A stretch of 64,000 bases of DNA from Anaerostipes sp. (GTDB taxonomy: Bacteria > Bacillota > Clostridia > Lachnospirales > Lachnospiraceae): NCBI RefSeq assembly GCF_018381315.1, contig NZ_JAGZSD010000006.1, forward strand, positions 1 through 64,000. Reading direction: 5' to 3'. Positions within the stretch are counted from its first letter, which is position 1; every line of letters begins with the position of its first letter. Position numbers and translations under genes: made by a program. The notes beneath the pieces are model-generated. The model saw nothing but the letters and a program-made list of their open reading frames with translations, ran no database searches and was not told the origin of the DNA. Positions 24,991 through 34,150 of this stretch are shown here, piece by piece.

Positions 24991-26673
24991 ATGTTACAGA
25001 GTCTGCATGTAAAAAATTTAGCTTTAATTGACGAGATTGAGATCCAGTTCGATGAGCATTTAAATATTCTGACCGGTGAGACAGGTGCTGGAAAATCCAT
25101 CATCATCGGTTCCATTGAGAGCGCCCTTGGGAAAAAGGTTTCCAGGGATATGATCAGGCCGGGACAGAAGGAGGCTTTGATCGAACTCTTATTCTATACA
25201 GATGATGAGGATATTCTTGGGGATTTAAGGGAAAAAGACCTGGCTGCAGAAGACGGCATGATTTTGATAAAGAGAGTGATCTCCGAGAAACGCAGTGTCA
25301 ACCGTATCAATGACTGTATGGTTACGTTAAAGACCCTTCAGGAGGTTGCTGAAAGGCTCATGAACCTTCACGGACAGCAGGAGCATCAGTCGCTTTTAAA
25401 TGAAAAAAATCACAAATCGATTTTAGACCATTTTTTAAGCCAAAATGGGAAACAATATGTAAAAGAGACAAAAACGTCTTTTGAACACCTTCAGAAGCTG
25501 CTGAAACGGCAGGAAGAGTTTACTGTAGATGAAGCACAGAGACTTCGTGAAATGAGTTTTTTAAATCATGAAATCCAGGAAATTGAAGATGCACAGCCTG
25601 TGAAAAATGAAGATGAAGCTTTGGATGAACAATATCAGAAGATGGTTCACAGCCAGGAGATCATGGAGGGTATCAAAAAAACTTATGAATGTACCGGAAA
25701 TGAAGCAGACATATCTGTGGGGACACTGCTCTCAAGCGCTTTAAAACACCTTCAGGGTATCGTAAATCTGGATCAGGCACTTGGGGATACGTATGAACAG
25801 CTTCTCCAGGCAGAGGATATTATTAATGGATTTAACCAGCAGATCTCAGAATATATGTCATCCATGGAATTTGATGCCGAAGAATTTGCCAGGACAGAAG
25901 AAAGGCTGAATCTGCTCAACAGCCTGAAAGACAAGTACGGCAGGACCATTGAGGACGTGTTAAGCTACCGGGATAAGGCACAGGAGAAACTTTTAACCTA
26001 CGAACATTATGAGGAAGAAAAAGCCCTTCTTCTTGAACAGACAGCCCGGGCAGAAAAGATGTTTTATGAAACGGCAGGCAGGCTGTCAAAAGAGCGGAGA
26101 AAAGCGGCAAAGATTTTGGAACAGCAGATTTTTAAAGCTCTCTCAGACCTTAATTTTCTTTCAGTCAAGTTTCAGATTCAGGTCTCATCTTCTGAGGCAG
26201 CCAATGCTGATGGAATTGATAAAGTATCTTTTCTGATCTCAACCAATCCTGGCCTTCCGGTCCGTCCTATGGCAGAGGTGGCATCAGGAGGTGAGCTTTC
26301 CAGGATTATGCTTGCCATCAAATCCGTTCTTGCAGATGTGGACCAGGTGGGAACCTTGATTTTTGATGAAATAGACACAGGGATCAGCGGAGAGACAGCG
26401 AACAAAGTGGCCCGGAAGATGGCCGTTATCGCAAAAGACCATCAGGTGCTGGCGATCACTCATCTGCCCCAGATTGCAGCAATGGCTGACTCTCATTATT
26501 ATATTGAAAAGCATGCCGACAAAAAGAAGACCACGACTACCATACAGAGACTCTCACAGGAGGATTCCTTAAGGGAATTGGGCCGGATGATCAACGGCGA
26601 TGATCTCACAGAGGCCGTTTTAAAAAACTCAAAAGAAATGAAATGTTTAGCAAATGACGCAAAATTATACTGA
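24991..26673 (+). CDS. recN: DNA repair protein RecN
   Basis: A 560-residue SMC-like ATPase acting early in double-strand-break repair. Walker A is Thr-Gly-Glu-Thr-Gly-Ala-Gly-Lys-Ser (about residues 29-37). The coiled-coil arms follow, then the ABC signature Ser-Gly-Gly-Glu-Leu-Ser-Arg and Walker B Leu-Ile-Phe-Asp-Glu-Ile-Asp with the D-loop. It is the last gene of the operon that begins at the SOS-like box. recN is a damage-induced gene in several bacteria, which fits that box. Confidence 0.97.
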   Translation: MLQSLHVKNLALIDEIEIQFDEHLNILTGETGAGKSIIIGSIESALGKKVSRDMIRPGQKEALIELLFYTDDEDILGDLREKDLAAEDGMILIKRVISEKRSVNRINDCMVTLKTLQEVAERLMNLHGQQEHQSLLNEKNHKSILDHFLSQNGKQYVKETKTSFEHLQKLLKRQEEFTVDEAQRLREMSFLNHEIQEIEDAQPVKNEDEALDEQYQKMVHSQEIMEGIKKTYECTGNEADISVGTLLSSALKHLQGIVNLDQALGDTYEQLLQAEDIINGFNQQISEYMSSMEFDAEEFARTEERLNLLNSLKDKYGRTIEDVLSYRDKAQEKLLTYEHYEEEKALLLEQTARAEKMFYETAGRLSKERRKAAKILEQQIFKALSDLNFLSVKFQIQVSSSEAANADGIDKVSFLISTNPGLPVRPMAEVASGGELSRIMLAIKSVLADVDQVGTLIFDEIDTGISGETANKVARKMAVIAKDHQVLAITHLPQIAAMADSHYYIEKHADKKKTTTTIQRLSQEDSLRELGRMINGDDLTEAVLKNSKEMKCLANDAKLY

Positions 26674-26701
26674 GTGCTTTTCGTTGGTTTCAGACATAAT
26701 A

Positions 26702-26738
26702 AAAAGGATGTATCGCATAAACGCATACGTCCTTTTTT
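26702..26738 (+). terminator. Terminator after recN
   Basis: AAAAGGATGTATCGC folds on GCATACGTCCTTTT with a small internal mismatch and a T-run. Confidence 0.8.
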
Positions 26739-26775
26739 AAATCATTAAATGATTTAATCTGTTTAGGAGGAAACC

Positions 26776-27993
26776 ATGAGAAAATACTACTACCGAAAAC
26801 TTCTCATTGCTCTGTTTGTCATAAACATCGTAGGAATCTGTGCCGTTTATTTCAAATACTGCAGAAATGTACTGCCCAATGCTATTGAGCTGACCATGGG
26901 TGAAAAAGCATGTTTAAAGTATGACGTGCCGGCGGTTGGAACCGTCAAAGATCAGAAGGTCAAGCTCAACAGGCCCTTTGTTCTGACCAAAGATTCTGTT
27001 GGACAGGATGAGATCAAAGCAAAGCTGTTTGGAACCATTCCATTAAAGAACATTAAGGTAAATGTGGTCAAACAGAAGACATTGGTGCCCAGCGGCAAGA
27101 TTGTGGGCATCTATGTGGAGACAAACGGAATCCTGGTATTGGAAACCGATATGATCACCGGGGTAGACGGAGGCAATCACGCTCCAAGCTCCAATAAATT
27201 ATATCAGGGTGACTATATTCTGTCAGTCAATGGGTCAAAGGTTGAGACAAAGGTTGATTTTATGAAAAAAATCAATGAAAGCAATGGCAGGGAAGTCACT
27301 CTGGAAGTGATCCGGAACCATAAAAAAACAAAGATCAAAGTTCAGCCGGTCCAGTCTGTCACAGACAGCCAGTACAAGATTGGAGCCTGGGTGAGGGACA
27401 ATACTCAGGGGATCGGAACCATGACTTATGTGGCAGGAAACGAGTTTGGCGGCCTGGGACATGGGATCTGCGACATGGATACCGGAAAGCTGATGGACAT
27501 CAAAGGAGGATATCTGCTGACTCCGCAGATTGATACAATCCAAAAAGGAAAATCCGGTTCTCCCGGAGAGATTGTCGGGAGCATTTATTACAAGGAGGCA
27601 AATCTGCTGGGAACGATCCGTAAGAATACCAAATACGGCATTTACGGAACCACCCAGTCGGATAAGAAAGACAAAGCATACCGCATCGGCTATAAGCAGT
27701 CGGTTAAGACTGGCAAAGCACAGATTATAAGCTGCATCAGCGGCAGGAGAGAAACCTATGATATTGAGATCAAAAGTGTAGATCAATCCAACCATGACGT
27801 ATTAAAAGGTATGGAGATTGAGATAACTGATCCGAAACTGTTGAAGCAGACCAATGGTATTGTTCAGGGTATGAGCGGAACTCCTATCATTCAGAATAAC
27901 CACATTATAGGTGCTGTGACCCATGTGTTCGTTGACGATTCGACAAAAGGGTACGCTACCTTCATTGAAAATATGCTAAATTCCTCTAAATAG
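26776..27993 (+). CDS. spoIVB: SpoIVB peptidase
   Basis: A 405-residue S55 serine peptidase with one N-terminal membrane helix (about residues 9-25), a PDZ domain (about 105-195) and the peptidase domain. His229, Asp352 and Ser367 can be aligned to the Bacillus triad, with the last two 15 residues apart as there; the Ser lies in Gly-Met-Ser-Gly-Thr-Pro. Forespore SpoIVB cleaves SpoIVFA to release the SpoIVFB protease and so activates sigma-K. No spoIVFA or spoIVFB is near. It sits directly before spo0A, the conserved order in Firmicutes. Confidence 0.95.
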   Translation: MRKYYYRKLLIALFVINIVGICAVYFKYCRNVLPNAIELTMGEKACLKYDVPAVGTVKDQKVKLNRPFVLTKDSVGQDEIKAKLFGTIPLKNIKVNVVKQKTLVPSGKIVGIYVETNGILVLETDMITGVDGGNHAPSSNKLYQGDYILSVNGSKVETKVDFMKKINESNGREVTLEVIRNHKKTKIKVQPVQSVTDSQYKIGAWVRDNTQGIGTMTYVAGNEFGGLGHGICDMDTGKLMDIKGGYLLTPQIDTIQKGKSGSPGEIVGSIYYKEANLLGTIRKNTKYGIYGTTQSDKKDKAYRIGYKQSVKTGKAQIISCISGRRETYDIEIKSVDQSNHDVLKGMEIEITDPKLLKQTNGIVQGMSGTPIIQNNHIIGAVTHVFVDDSTKGYATFIENMLNSSK

Positions 27994-28103
27994 AAAGGTT
28001 TTGCTGTTATTTACAAAGAACTTGCGAAGGATAAGGGGTGTTTGTAAACTTTGCAAATATATATAATTATATTGTAAATAAAAACAGAATCGGAGGACTT
28101 AAC

Positions 28104-28922
28104 ATGAGCAAAATTAATGTGGCAATCGCGGATGATAATCAGAAAATGGTCAGTATGATGACTCAGCTATTAAACTTAGATCAGGATATAGAGGTCATCG
28201 GAAGTGCAGGAAACGGTGAAGCAGCCGTGGAGATTATCAAAGAGAAAAAGCCGGACGTTGTTCTTCTGGATATTATCATGCCGAAGCTTGACGGAATCGG
28301 GGTATTGGAAAAGCTTCGTGATGAAAGACTGGAAAAACAGCCGACGGTAATTATGGTGACTGCCATGGGACAGGAGAGTGTTGCAGAGGAAGCAATGGAA
28401 CTGGGAGCATCATACTTTATCCTGAAACCATTTGATTCGGAAATGGTAATCCGAAAAATAAAACAAGCAAAATTAGACAAAAAAGTACAGAAGCCTTTTG
28501 TCGCATTAAAGAACCAGGAAGGGCTGAACAGGAATCAGCTGGAGATTATTATAACAAACATTATCCATGAAATAGGTGTGCCGGCTCACATCAAGGGATA
28601 TCAGTATTTGAGGGATTCAATTATGCTGGCCATCTACGACATGGATATTTTGAATTCGATTACGAAACAACTATATCCAACAATTGCCAAACAGTTTGGT
28701 ACTACATCTAGTAGAGTTGAGAGAGCGATCCGTCACGCAATTGAAGTTGCCTGGGGACGCGGAAAGATGGATACCATTGATGCTTTGTTTGGATATACGG
28801 TTCATGCGGGAAAAGGAAAACCAACAAATTCAGAATTTATTGCACTAATTGCAGATAAAATCAGACTGGAATACGGCGATCGAATCGTGTCGCAAAAAAT
28901 GTCTGAAAATGATGTAAGATAG
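28104..28922 (+). CDS. spo0A: Sporulation response regulator Spo0A
   Basis: A 272-residue master regulator of sporulation entry. The receiver domain has the acidic pair Asp10-Asp11, the phospho-acceptor Asp56, the switch Thr in Met-Val-Thr-Ala and the Lys of Leu-Lys-Pro-Phe. The effector domain carries Lys-Gly-Tyr-Gln-Tyr, the recognition segment Thr-Thr-Ser-Ser-Arg-Val-Glu-Arg and Lys-Pro-Thr-Asn-Ser-Glu-Phe-Ile-Ala. The open frame begins 22 codons earlier, but GGAGG lies seven bases before the ATG at 28104. The residues needed for phosphorelay and 0A-box binding are intact. A second spo0A-like gene follows 93 bases later. Confidence 0.97.
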   Translation: MSKINVAIADDNQKMVSMMTQLLNLDQDIEVIGSAGNGEAAVEIIKEKKPDVVLLDIIMPKLDGIGVLEKLRDERLEKQPTVIMVTAMGQESVAEEAMELGASYFILKPFDSEMVIRKIKQAKLDKKVQKPFVALKNQEGLNRNQLEIIITNIIHEIGVPAHIKGYQYLRDSIMLAIYDMDILNSITKQLYPTIAKQFGTTSSRVERAIRHAIEVAWGRGKMDTIDALFGYTVHAGKGKPTNSEFIALIADKIRLEYGDRIVSQKMSENDVR

Positions 28923-28944
28923 TAAATATTGTTTGATTATGCGA

Positions 28945-28973
28945 TTGACAAAGGGGAATATGCTTGATATATT
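28945..28973 (+). promoter_or_regulatory. Promoter of the second spo0A-like gene
   Basis: A consensus TTGACA, 17 bases, TATATT within the short gap after spo0A; it lets the paralogue be expressed independently in vegetative cells. Confidence 0.8.
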
Positions 28974-29015
28974 TCTCTCTTAGAATGGTTAGATTTGGAT
29001 GGAGGGGTATACATA

Positions 29016-29822
29016 ATGTATGATAAGCGGAAAATTTTGATAGCTGTAAGCAGTCAAAATGAGGCTAAGGAACTTTGCAGAGAAATGGAAAATGAAATGA
29101 AGGTAGTTGGAGTTGCTTACGATGGTGCATCTGCAGTGAAACTGATTAAGGAACAAGAGCCTGACGTGGTAGTTATTGATATTGTCCTCCCGGTTTTAGA
29201 TGGATTAGGCGTGATTGAACAGTGCAACGGTACCATAGCTGAAGACAAAATACCTTCTTTTATTGCAATTACTTCCATCGGAAACCAGAGACTGATTGAA
29301 TGCATCAGCCTGATGGGTGTCGATTACTGCATGATGAAGCCGTTTCATACAAACGTCTTAATTGACAGGATCAATCAGATGATGAGAATGAAAAGGGTGA
29401 ACACCGGCTATCAAAAAACATTTGAAGTGAAAAGTGAACCTGTTCAAAAAACGTTTTCAGAATATGATATTCAAAAAGATGTGACGAAGATCATCAGAGA
29501 TCTGGGTATACCTGCTCATATTAAGGGTTACCAATACATTAGGGAAGGTATTATCATGGCAATCCATGATGTCAATATGATGAATTACATAACCAAACTT
29601 TTATACCCAACCATAGCTCAGAAATATAAAACAACTTCCAGCAGTGTGGAACGGGCAATCCGCCATGCCATTGAAGTGGCCTGGAGCAGAGGAAAGATCG
29701 AACTGCTGGAAGAGATGTTTGGATATACAATCAGCGCCGGCAAAGGGAAGCCGACAAATTCAGAATTCATTGCACTGATCGCAGATAAACTCAGACTTGA
29801 ATATCATATGAATGCATCTTGA
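29016..29822 (+). CDS. Spo0A paralogue with degenerate receiver domain
   Basis: A 268-residue protein similar to Spo0A along its whole length. In the receiver the acidic pair is replaced by Ser13-Gln14, while Asp55, the switch Thr and the Lys of Met-Lys-Pro-Phe remain. Loss of the Mg-binding acids predicts that it is not phosphorylated in the usual way. The effector domain is much better conserved and keeps the helix-turn-helix, but the Arg of Ser-Arg-Val-Glu-Arg is Ser. It has its own strong promoter and GGAGGGG site; the frame opens at a TTG at 28995, but the ATG at 29016 is better placed. It may compete with or heterodimerise with Spo0A; this is inference. It stands as an intact gene, not a pseudogene. 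Confidence 0.9.
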   Translation: MYDKRKILIAVSSQNEAKELCREMENEMKVVGVAYDGASAVKLIKEQEPDVVVIDIVLPVLDGLGVIEQCNGTIAEDKIPSFIAITSIGNQRLIECISLMGVDYCMMKPFHTNVLIDRINQMMRMKRVNTGYQKTFEVKSEPVQKTFSEYDIQKDVTKIIRDLGIPAHIKGYQYIREGIIMAIHDVNMMNYITKLLYPTIAQKYKTTSSSVERAIRHAIEVAWSRGKIELLEEMFGYTISAGKGKPTNSEFIALIADKLRLEYHMNAS

Positions 29823-29854
29823 CAGAAAGAAAAACCGCCAGAACACTTTTTCGG

Positions 29855-31597
29855 TTACAGTTCTTTGATGCCTGAGATATCAGGGATGCACATCATAGAA
29901 TAATTGGTATGGTAAATAACAAATCCAGGCTTTGCTTTCGGCGGTTTTTTTAATTCCTTTCGCTGGATATAATCAATCTCTACTTTTGGTGCCTGACGGC
30001 CGCTGGAATAATAAGCGGCAAGCTGCCCGGCTTCTTCAAACGTAGTATCCGGCAGAGTATCTGCCTGTTCTTTTTTGACGATTACGTGGGAGCCAGGCAT
30101 ATTTTTTGCGTGGAACCACCAGTCTCCCCCGTTGGCAAACTTAAAAGTCAATTCATCGTTTTGATAATTGTTTTTGCCGACATACATATGAAATCCGTCG
30201 GAAGAAACAAAATGCAGCGGTTTAGATTTTGCCGGCTTTTTTACTCCTTTTGAACCGCGTTTTTTCAAATAGCCATAATCTGAAAGTTCCTGCTTGATGG
30301 ATGCAAGATCCTGTTCATTTTCTGCAAGGGAAAGAGAAGACGCAATCGATTCAAGATGCATCAGGTCATCCTTTGTCTCCACTGTAAGCTCTGAAAGAGC
30401 TTCAAAGGTCCGTTTCAGTTTATTATATTTGGTAAAGTATTTCTGTGCATTCTCCTGCGGAGTTTTTGCCGGATCAAGAGGAATGGTGATTTCCTCGTTG
30501 GTGTAATAGTTCAGGCACGTGAGGGATTTGGATTCAGGCTCAAGCCCGTATCCATATGCCTGAATCAATTCTCCGTATATTTTGTATTTATCTCTTTTTT
30601 CCGTATCGAGAAGCTGCTTTCTCTGCAGGTCATATTTCTTGCTCGTGCGTTCAATGGAAGTCTGGACTATTTTTCTAAGATCCGCAGACTTCTGTTTCAT
30701 TCTTGTGTACTTTTCCTTCTCAGAGTAATAGCTGACTAAAACATTACTGATGGAAGGAAAGACTTTCACATCATAAGATGAACCGTATGATGTCATAGGA
30801 AAACAGGAAAATTCTTTTGGTTCCCCATTCTGATATATTATATTGGGCGTATAGTCGTGCTTTTCTACAGCAAGGGCCAGTTTCTTAAGCTGACCATACA
30901 GGTCGGAGCACTGATCTTCTGTAAGTGAATCTGTGGGCTGATTTCCGTCTGCTCCGGCGCGGTAGCAGATTTCGTTTGCCAAAAAAGAACTCATGCCTGT
31001 GATGGAAGAGCAGAGAGCTTTAGCCACAGATAAAGGTTTGGGTTTGATCTCACTGAGAAAATCCTCCAGGGTTAATACGTCAATATCTTTTTTATGCTGT
31101 GTAGGAGGCTTGCAGTACTCCATTCCCGGCAGTACTTCCCTTTTGGAACTCATATTGGCTCCTACGTGCCGGATGCTGTCCAGAATTGTCCCGTTCTGTC
31201 CTACAAAGATCAGATTGCTGTGTTTCCCCATAAGTTCAATAATCAGTTTTTTCCGGCATACATCACCCAATTCATCCAGATGTTCCACTGTAAGTTCAAT
31301 GATTCGTTCATAGCCCGGCTGATTCACAGAAATGATCCGGCCGTTGCTAAGGTGCTTTCTCAAAAGCATGCAGAAATTAGGAGCCTGTATCGGATTTTGT
31401 TTCCCCTGTCCCGACAGATAGACGATCGGCAGGCTGGGGCTGGCAGAAAGATGAAGTCTTAAATTTTCACGGTTCTGTTTAATAACAAGCGTAATCTCAT
31501 CCGCCTCCGGCTGGTAAATCTTATAAATTCTTCCTTGCAGAATCTTTTCATTTAGTTCGTTTACGATATTTGAAATGACAAATCCGTCAAATGCCAT
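29855..31597 (-). CDS. rqcH: Rqc2/RqcH homologue (NFACT family ribosome quality control protein)
   Basis: A 580-residue NFACT protein, formerly called fibronectin-binding protein. Order: NFACT-N domain with Asp-Gly-Phe-Val at the start, helix-hairpin-helix region, a coiled-coil middle (about residues 290-450) and the NFACT-R domain with His-Ala-Lys-Asn-Met-Pro-Gly-Ser-His-Val. RqcH binds the obstructed 50S subunit with the peptidyl-tRNA and directs addition of alanine tails to stalled chains. GGAGG is seven bases before the ATG. It is the only gene on the minus strand in this part, convergent with the spo0A paralogue. A TATAAT at 31627-31632 (minus) is a likely -10. Confidence 0.93.
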   Translation of the reverse strand: MAFDGFVISNIVNELNEKILQGRIYKIYQPEADEITLVIKQNRENLRLHLSASPSLPIVYLSGQGKQNPIQAPNFCMLLRKHLSNGRIISVNQPGYERIIELTVEHLDELGDVCRKKLIIELMGKHSNLIFVGQNGTILDSIRHVGANMSSKREVLPGMEYCKPPTQHKKDIDVLTLEDFLSEIKPKPLSVAKALCSSITGMSSFLANEICYRAGADGNQPTDSLTEDQCSDLYGQLKKLALAVEKHDYTPNIIYQNGEPKEFSCFPMTSYGSSYDVKVFPSISNVLVSYYSEKEKYTRMKQKSADLRKIVQTSIERTSKKYDLQRKQLLDTEKRDKYKIYGELIQAYGYGLEPESKSLTCLNYYTNEEITIPLDPAKTPQENAQKYFTKYNKLKRTFEALSELTVETKDDLMHLESIASSLSLAENEQDLASIKQELSDYGYLKKRGSKGVKKPAKSKPLHFVSSDGFHMYVGKNNYQNDELTFKFANGGDWWFHAKNMPGSHVIVKKEQADTLPDTTFEEAGQLAAYYSSGRQAPKVEIDYIQRKELKKPPKAKPGFVIYHTNYSMMCIPDISGIKEL

Positions 31598-31653
31598 AGC
31601 TGCACCTCCATTTTTTAGACACTCGTATTATAGCACGTGTTGCTTTGTTTTGG

Positions 31654-31683
31654 TTGATTTTTTGCTGGCAAAGCAGGTATAAT
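31654..31683 (+). promoter_or_regulatory. Promoter of the small PH-domain gene
   Basis: TTGATT, 18 bases, TATAAT, in the divergent region with rqcH. Confidence 0.7.
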
Positions 31684-31719
31684 GGAAAGGTAATTTGCAG
31701 AATATGGAGGACCGAGTCA

Positions 31720-32115
31720 ATGATAGATGAACAAAACAGAACATGGTCAGACCGCAGGCATCTGCTGTGGTGGCCGATTACCTTTACAAAATACAGGGTT
31801 GAGAACCAAAGATTATATACGGAGACAGGAGTTTTGTCAACACATGAGGAGGAATGCCTTTTATACAGGATTATGGATGTTTCTTATGAGAGAAGCTTCG
31901 GCAACCGCATTTTCGGCACCGGCACCATAAGGCTTACCACAAAGGATGTCTCAACTCCTGTTATCGAACTTAAGAATATTGCTGATTCCAGAAGAGTCAA
32001 GGATCTGCTGAGTCAGTGGATTGAGGATGAACGGATCGCCAAACGGGTAGTGGGACGTGATATGTACGGGGCAAGCAGCCATATGGATGAAGATATAACG
32101 GACAGGGATATGTAA
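31720..32115 (+). CDS. Small PH (bPH2) domain protein
   Basis: A 131-residue soluble-looking protein with a single bPH2 domain: Trp-Trp-Pro-Ile-Thr-Phe-Thr-Lys-Tyr at about residue 17, then Leu-Tyr-Arg-Ile-Met-Asp-Val and the Phe-Gly-Thr-Gly-Thr-Ile beta turn. It lacks membrane helices, unlike the pair at 2.4-4.4 kb. The frame opens at 31645, but GGAGG is placed for the ATG at 31720. The C-terminal 30 residues are charged and probably disordered. Function unknown. Confidence 0.75.
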   Translation: MIDEQNRTWSDRRHLLWWPITFTKYRVENQRLYTETGVLSTHEEECLLYRIMDVSYERSFGNRIFGTGTIRLTTKDVSTPVIELKNIADSRRVKDLLSQWIEDERIAKRVVGRDMYGASSHMDEDITDRDM

Positions 32116-32126
32116 AGCAAATGCTG

Positions 32127-32162
32127 CCACTGCGGAAATGAATTTTTCTGCGGTGGTTCTGT
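32127..32162 (+). terminator. Possible terminator before the his operon
   Basis: CCACTGCGGAAA pairs with TTTCTGCGGTGG (12 pairs with two G-U) but the following tract is only weakly T-rich. Confidence 0.35.
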
Positions 32163-32183
32163 CATATACCGGCGCAGAAAAGG

Positions 32184-32212
32184 TTGACAAGAAAAAGAGA
32201 GACTGGTATGAT
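32184..32212 (+). promoter_or_regulatory. his operon promoter
   Basis: A consensus TTGACA, 17 bases, TATGAT. An inverted repeat TAAAGTG (near 32216) and CACTTTA (near 32244) lies just downstream in the leader and may be an operator. No T-box is recognisable. Confidence 0.8.
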
Positions 32213-32279
32213 TACTAAAGTGTTTAATGTGGTAGCGAATTAGCACTTTAATTTGTTAAAGCAAAGAAGGAGAAGAATT

Positions 32280-33491
32280 ATGAATCAAAAGAGGGTCCAT
32301 ACGCCGGAAGGAGTAAGGGATATATACGGATTAGAATGCAAAAAAAGACTCAGGTTAAAGGACAAATTAAATCATGTATTTCAGCTTTACGGCTATGAGA
32401 ACATCATAACTCCGACCTTTGAATTTTTTGATATTTTTAACAGTGAAAAAGGAACTGTTTCTTCCAAAGAAATGTACAAATTTTTTGACCGGGAGGGAAA
32501 CACGCTGGTCCTCCGCCCGGATATTACACCTTCTGTAGCCAGATGTGTGGCAAAGTATTATGACAGTGAAGAACGGAACCTGCGGTTTGCTTATACAGGA
32601 AATGTGTTTCAGAACAATTCCAGCTATCAGCTGAAGCTGAAGGAAACCTGTCAGATGGGTGCAGAGCTTATCAATGACGCATCCAGCCACGGGGACGGAG
32701 AGATTATTGCCATGGCTTTAGATTGCTGCCTGAATGCGGGGCTTAAGGACTTCCGCCTGACCATCGGCCAGGTAGAGTATTTTCAGGGGCTTGTGGAGTG
32801 CATCGGAGATGAAGATGTAAAGGAACAGCTGAGAGAGCTGATTATCAATAAAAACTTTTTCGGACTGATTGAATTTGTGGAGGGACTTGATATTCCTCAG
32901 AATGTAAAGGACGTTTTTGTACAGTTCAATGAGCTGAACGGCGATGTGGATATTTTAGATAAGGCCGATGCCCTTGTATCCAATGAGACATCCAAGAGGG
33001 CCATCCGGAAGCTGAGAAAGGTATACCGGATGCTTCAGGTATATGGGTTGGAACAGTACATAAGTTTCGATCTGGGTATGCTGAGCCGCCACAACTACTA
33101 TACCGGGGTTATTTTTAAAGCCTATACCTACGGAACCGGAGATGCAGTGCTGAAGGGCGGACGTTACGACAATCTGATTGAACAGTTCGGCAAGAAGGCG
33201 CCTTCTGTTGGATTTGCCATTGTGCTGGACAATCTGATGATGGCTATGGAGCGCCAGAAGATTGAAATGGAAGCGGATGTCACTGATATGCTGATTATTT
33301 ATGAAGAAGATGCCATGGAAGCTGCAATTCCGGCTGCAGTGAACTGCAGGAAGGAACAAAAGACGGTGATATTGGAAAAACGCAGCAGAGACCTGGAAGA
33401 ATATAAAGCTATGGCTTCGGAACAGTCGATCGGATGTATTTTATATTATGAAACCAGGGACACAGTAAAGGATTTAACGAAAGGGCAGTGA
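32280..33491 (+). CDS. hisZ: ATP phosphoribosyltransferase regulatory subunit HisZ
   Basis: A 403-residue histidyl-tRNA-synthetase paralogue that lacks aminoacylation function and forms an octamer with short HisG. It shows the class II synthetase-like core with Thr-Pro-Glu-Gly at the start, Leu-Arg-Pro-Asp-Ile-Thr, and Tyr-Tyr-Thr-Gly near residue 275. It lacks the anticodon-binding domain. AAGGAG precedes the ATG at 32280; the longer open frame starting at 32253 was rejected. The following hisG is of the short type, which needs HisZ. Confidence 0.94.
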   Translation: MNQKRVHTPEGVRDIYGLECKKRLRLKDKLNHVFQLYGYENIITPTFEFFDIFNSEKGTVSSKEMYKFFDREGNTLVLRPDITPSVARCVAKYYDSEERNLRFAYTGNVFQNNSSYQLKLKETCQMGAELINDASSHGDGEIIAMALDCCLNAGLKDFRLTIGQVEYFQGLVECIGDEDVKEQLRELIINKNFFGLIEFVEGLDIPQNVKDVFVQFNELNGDVDILDKADALVSNETSKRAIRKLRKVYRMLQVYGLEQYISFDLGMLSRHNYYTGVIFKAYTYGTGDAVLKGGRYDNLIEQFGKKAPSVGFAIVLDNLMMAMERQKIEMEADVTDMLIIYEEDAMEAAIPAAVNCRKEQKTVILEKRSRDLEEYKAMASEQSIGCILYYETRDTVKDLTKGQ

Positions 33492-33492
33492 C

Positions 33493-34146
33493 ATGAGATA
33501 TATAACATTTGCATTGGCAAAAGGAAGGCTTGCCAAGAAAACATTATCTTTGCTGGAGCAGATAGGGATTACCTGCGAAGAGATGAAGGATGAAAAAACA
33601 AGAAAACTGATCTTTGTGAATGAAGAGCTTAAGCTTAAGTTTTTCCTTTCCAAAGCAAGTGATGTTCCGACTTATGTAGAGTACGGGGCAGCTGACATCG
33701 GAGTGGTCGGAAAGGATACGATTTTAGAAGAAGGGCGTAATCTTTATGAGGTGCTGGACCTTGGGTTCGGGAAATGCAAAATGTGTGTGTGCGGACCGAA
33801 AGAGGCCAAAAAATATCTGAACGGCAGCCAGCTGATTCGGGTGGCATCCAAGTATCCGAACATTGCGAAAGAATATTTTTATAACAAAAAGCTCCAGACA
33901 GTGGAGATTGTAAAGCTCAACGGATCCGTGGAGCTGGCTCCTATTGTAGGACTTTCAGAGGTCATTGTGGATATCGTGGAGACAGGTTCTACTTTGAGAG
34001 AAAACGGTCTGGAAGTGCTGGAGGAGATTTGTCCGCTTTCTGCAAGAATGGTTGTGAATCAGGTGAGCCAGAGAATGGAACAGGAACGGATCAGCAAGAT
34101 TGTCATTGCATTAAAAAAGTTATTGGACGAGAAGAAACAGGGGTGA
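33493..34146 (+). CDS. hisG: ATP phosphoribosyltransferase, short form
   Basis: A 217-residue HisG, catalysing ATP + PRPP to phosphoribosyl-ATP, the first and feedback-controlled step of histidine synthesis. Ala-Lys-Gly-Arg-Leu, Gly-Val-Val-Gly-Lys-Asp and the PRPP-binding Asp-Ile-Val-Glu-Thr-Gly-Ser-Thr-Leu are visible. The C-terminal ACT-like regulatory domain is absent, so it is the short form that depends on HisZ, encoded directly upstream. Confidence 0.96.
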   Translation: MRYITFALAKGRLAKKTLSLLEQIGITCEEMKDEKTRKLIFVNEELKLKFFLSKASDVPTYVEYGAADIGVVGKDTILEEGRNLYEVLDLGFGKCKMCVCGPKEAKKYLNGSQLIRVASKYPNIAKEYFYNKKLQTVEIVKLNGSVELAPIVGLSEVIVDIVETGSTLRENGLEVLEEICPLSARMVVNQVSQRMEQERISKIVIALKKLLDEKKQG

Positions 34147-34150
34147 CACT

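Noticed and set aside
27937..27943. TTCGACA (Spo0A-box-like) just before spo0A
   Set aside because: It lies in the coding sequence of the spoIVB catalytic domain, where the residues Asp-Asp-Ser-Thr explain it, and it is about 160 bases from the spo0A start.
32213..32279. T-box or attenuator for the his operon
   Set aside because: No T-box core and no His-rich leader peptide; only an inverted repeat is present, so an operator is the simpler reading.
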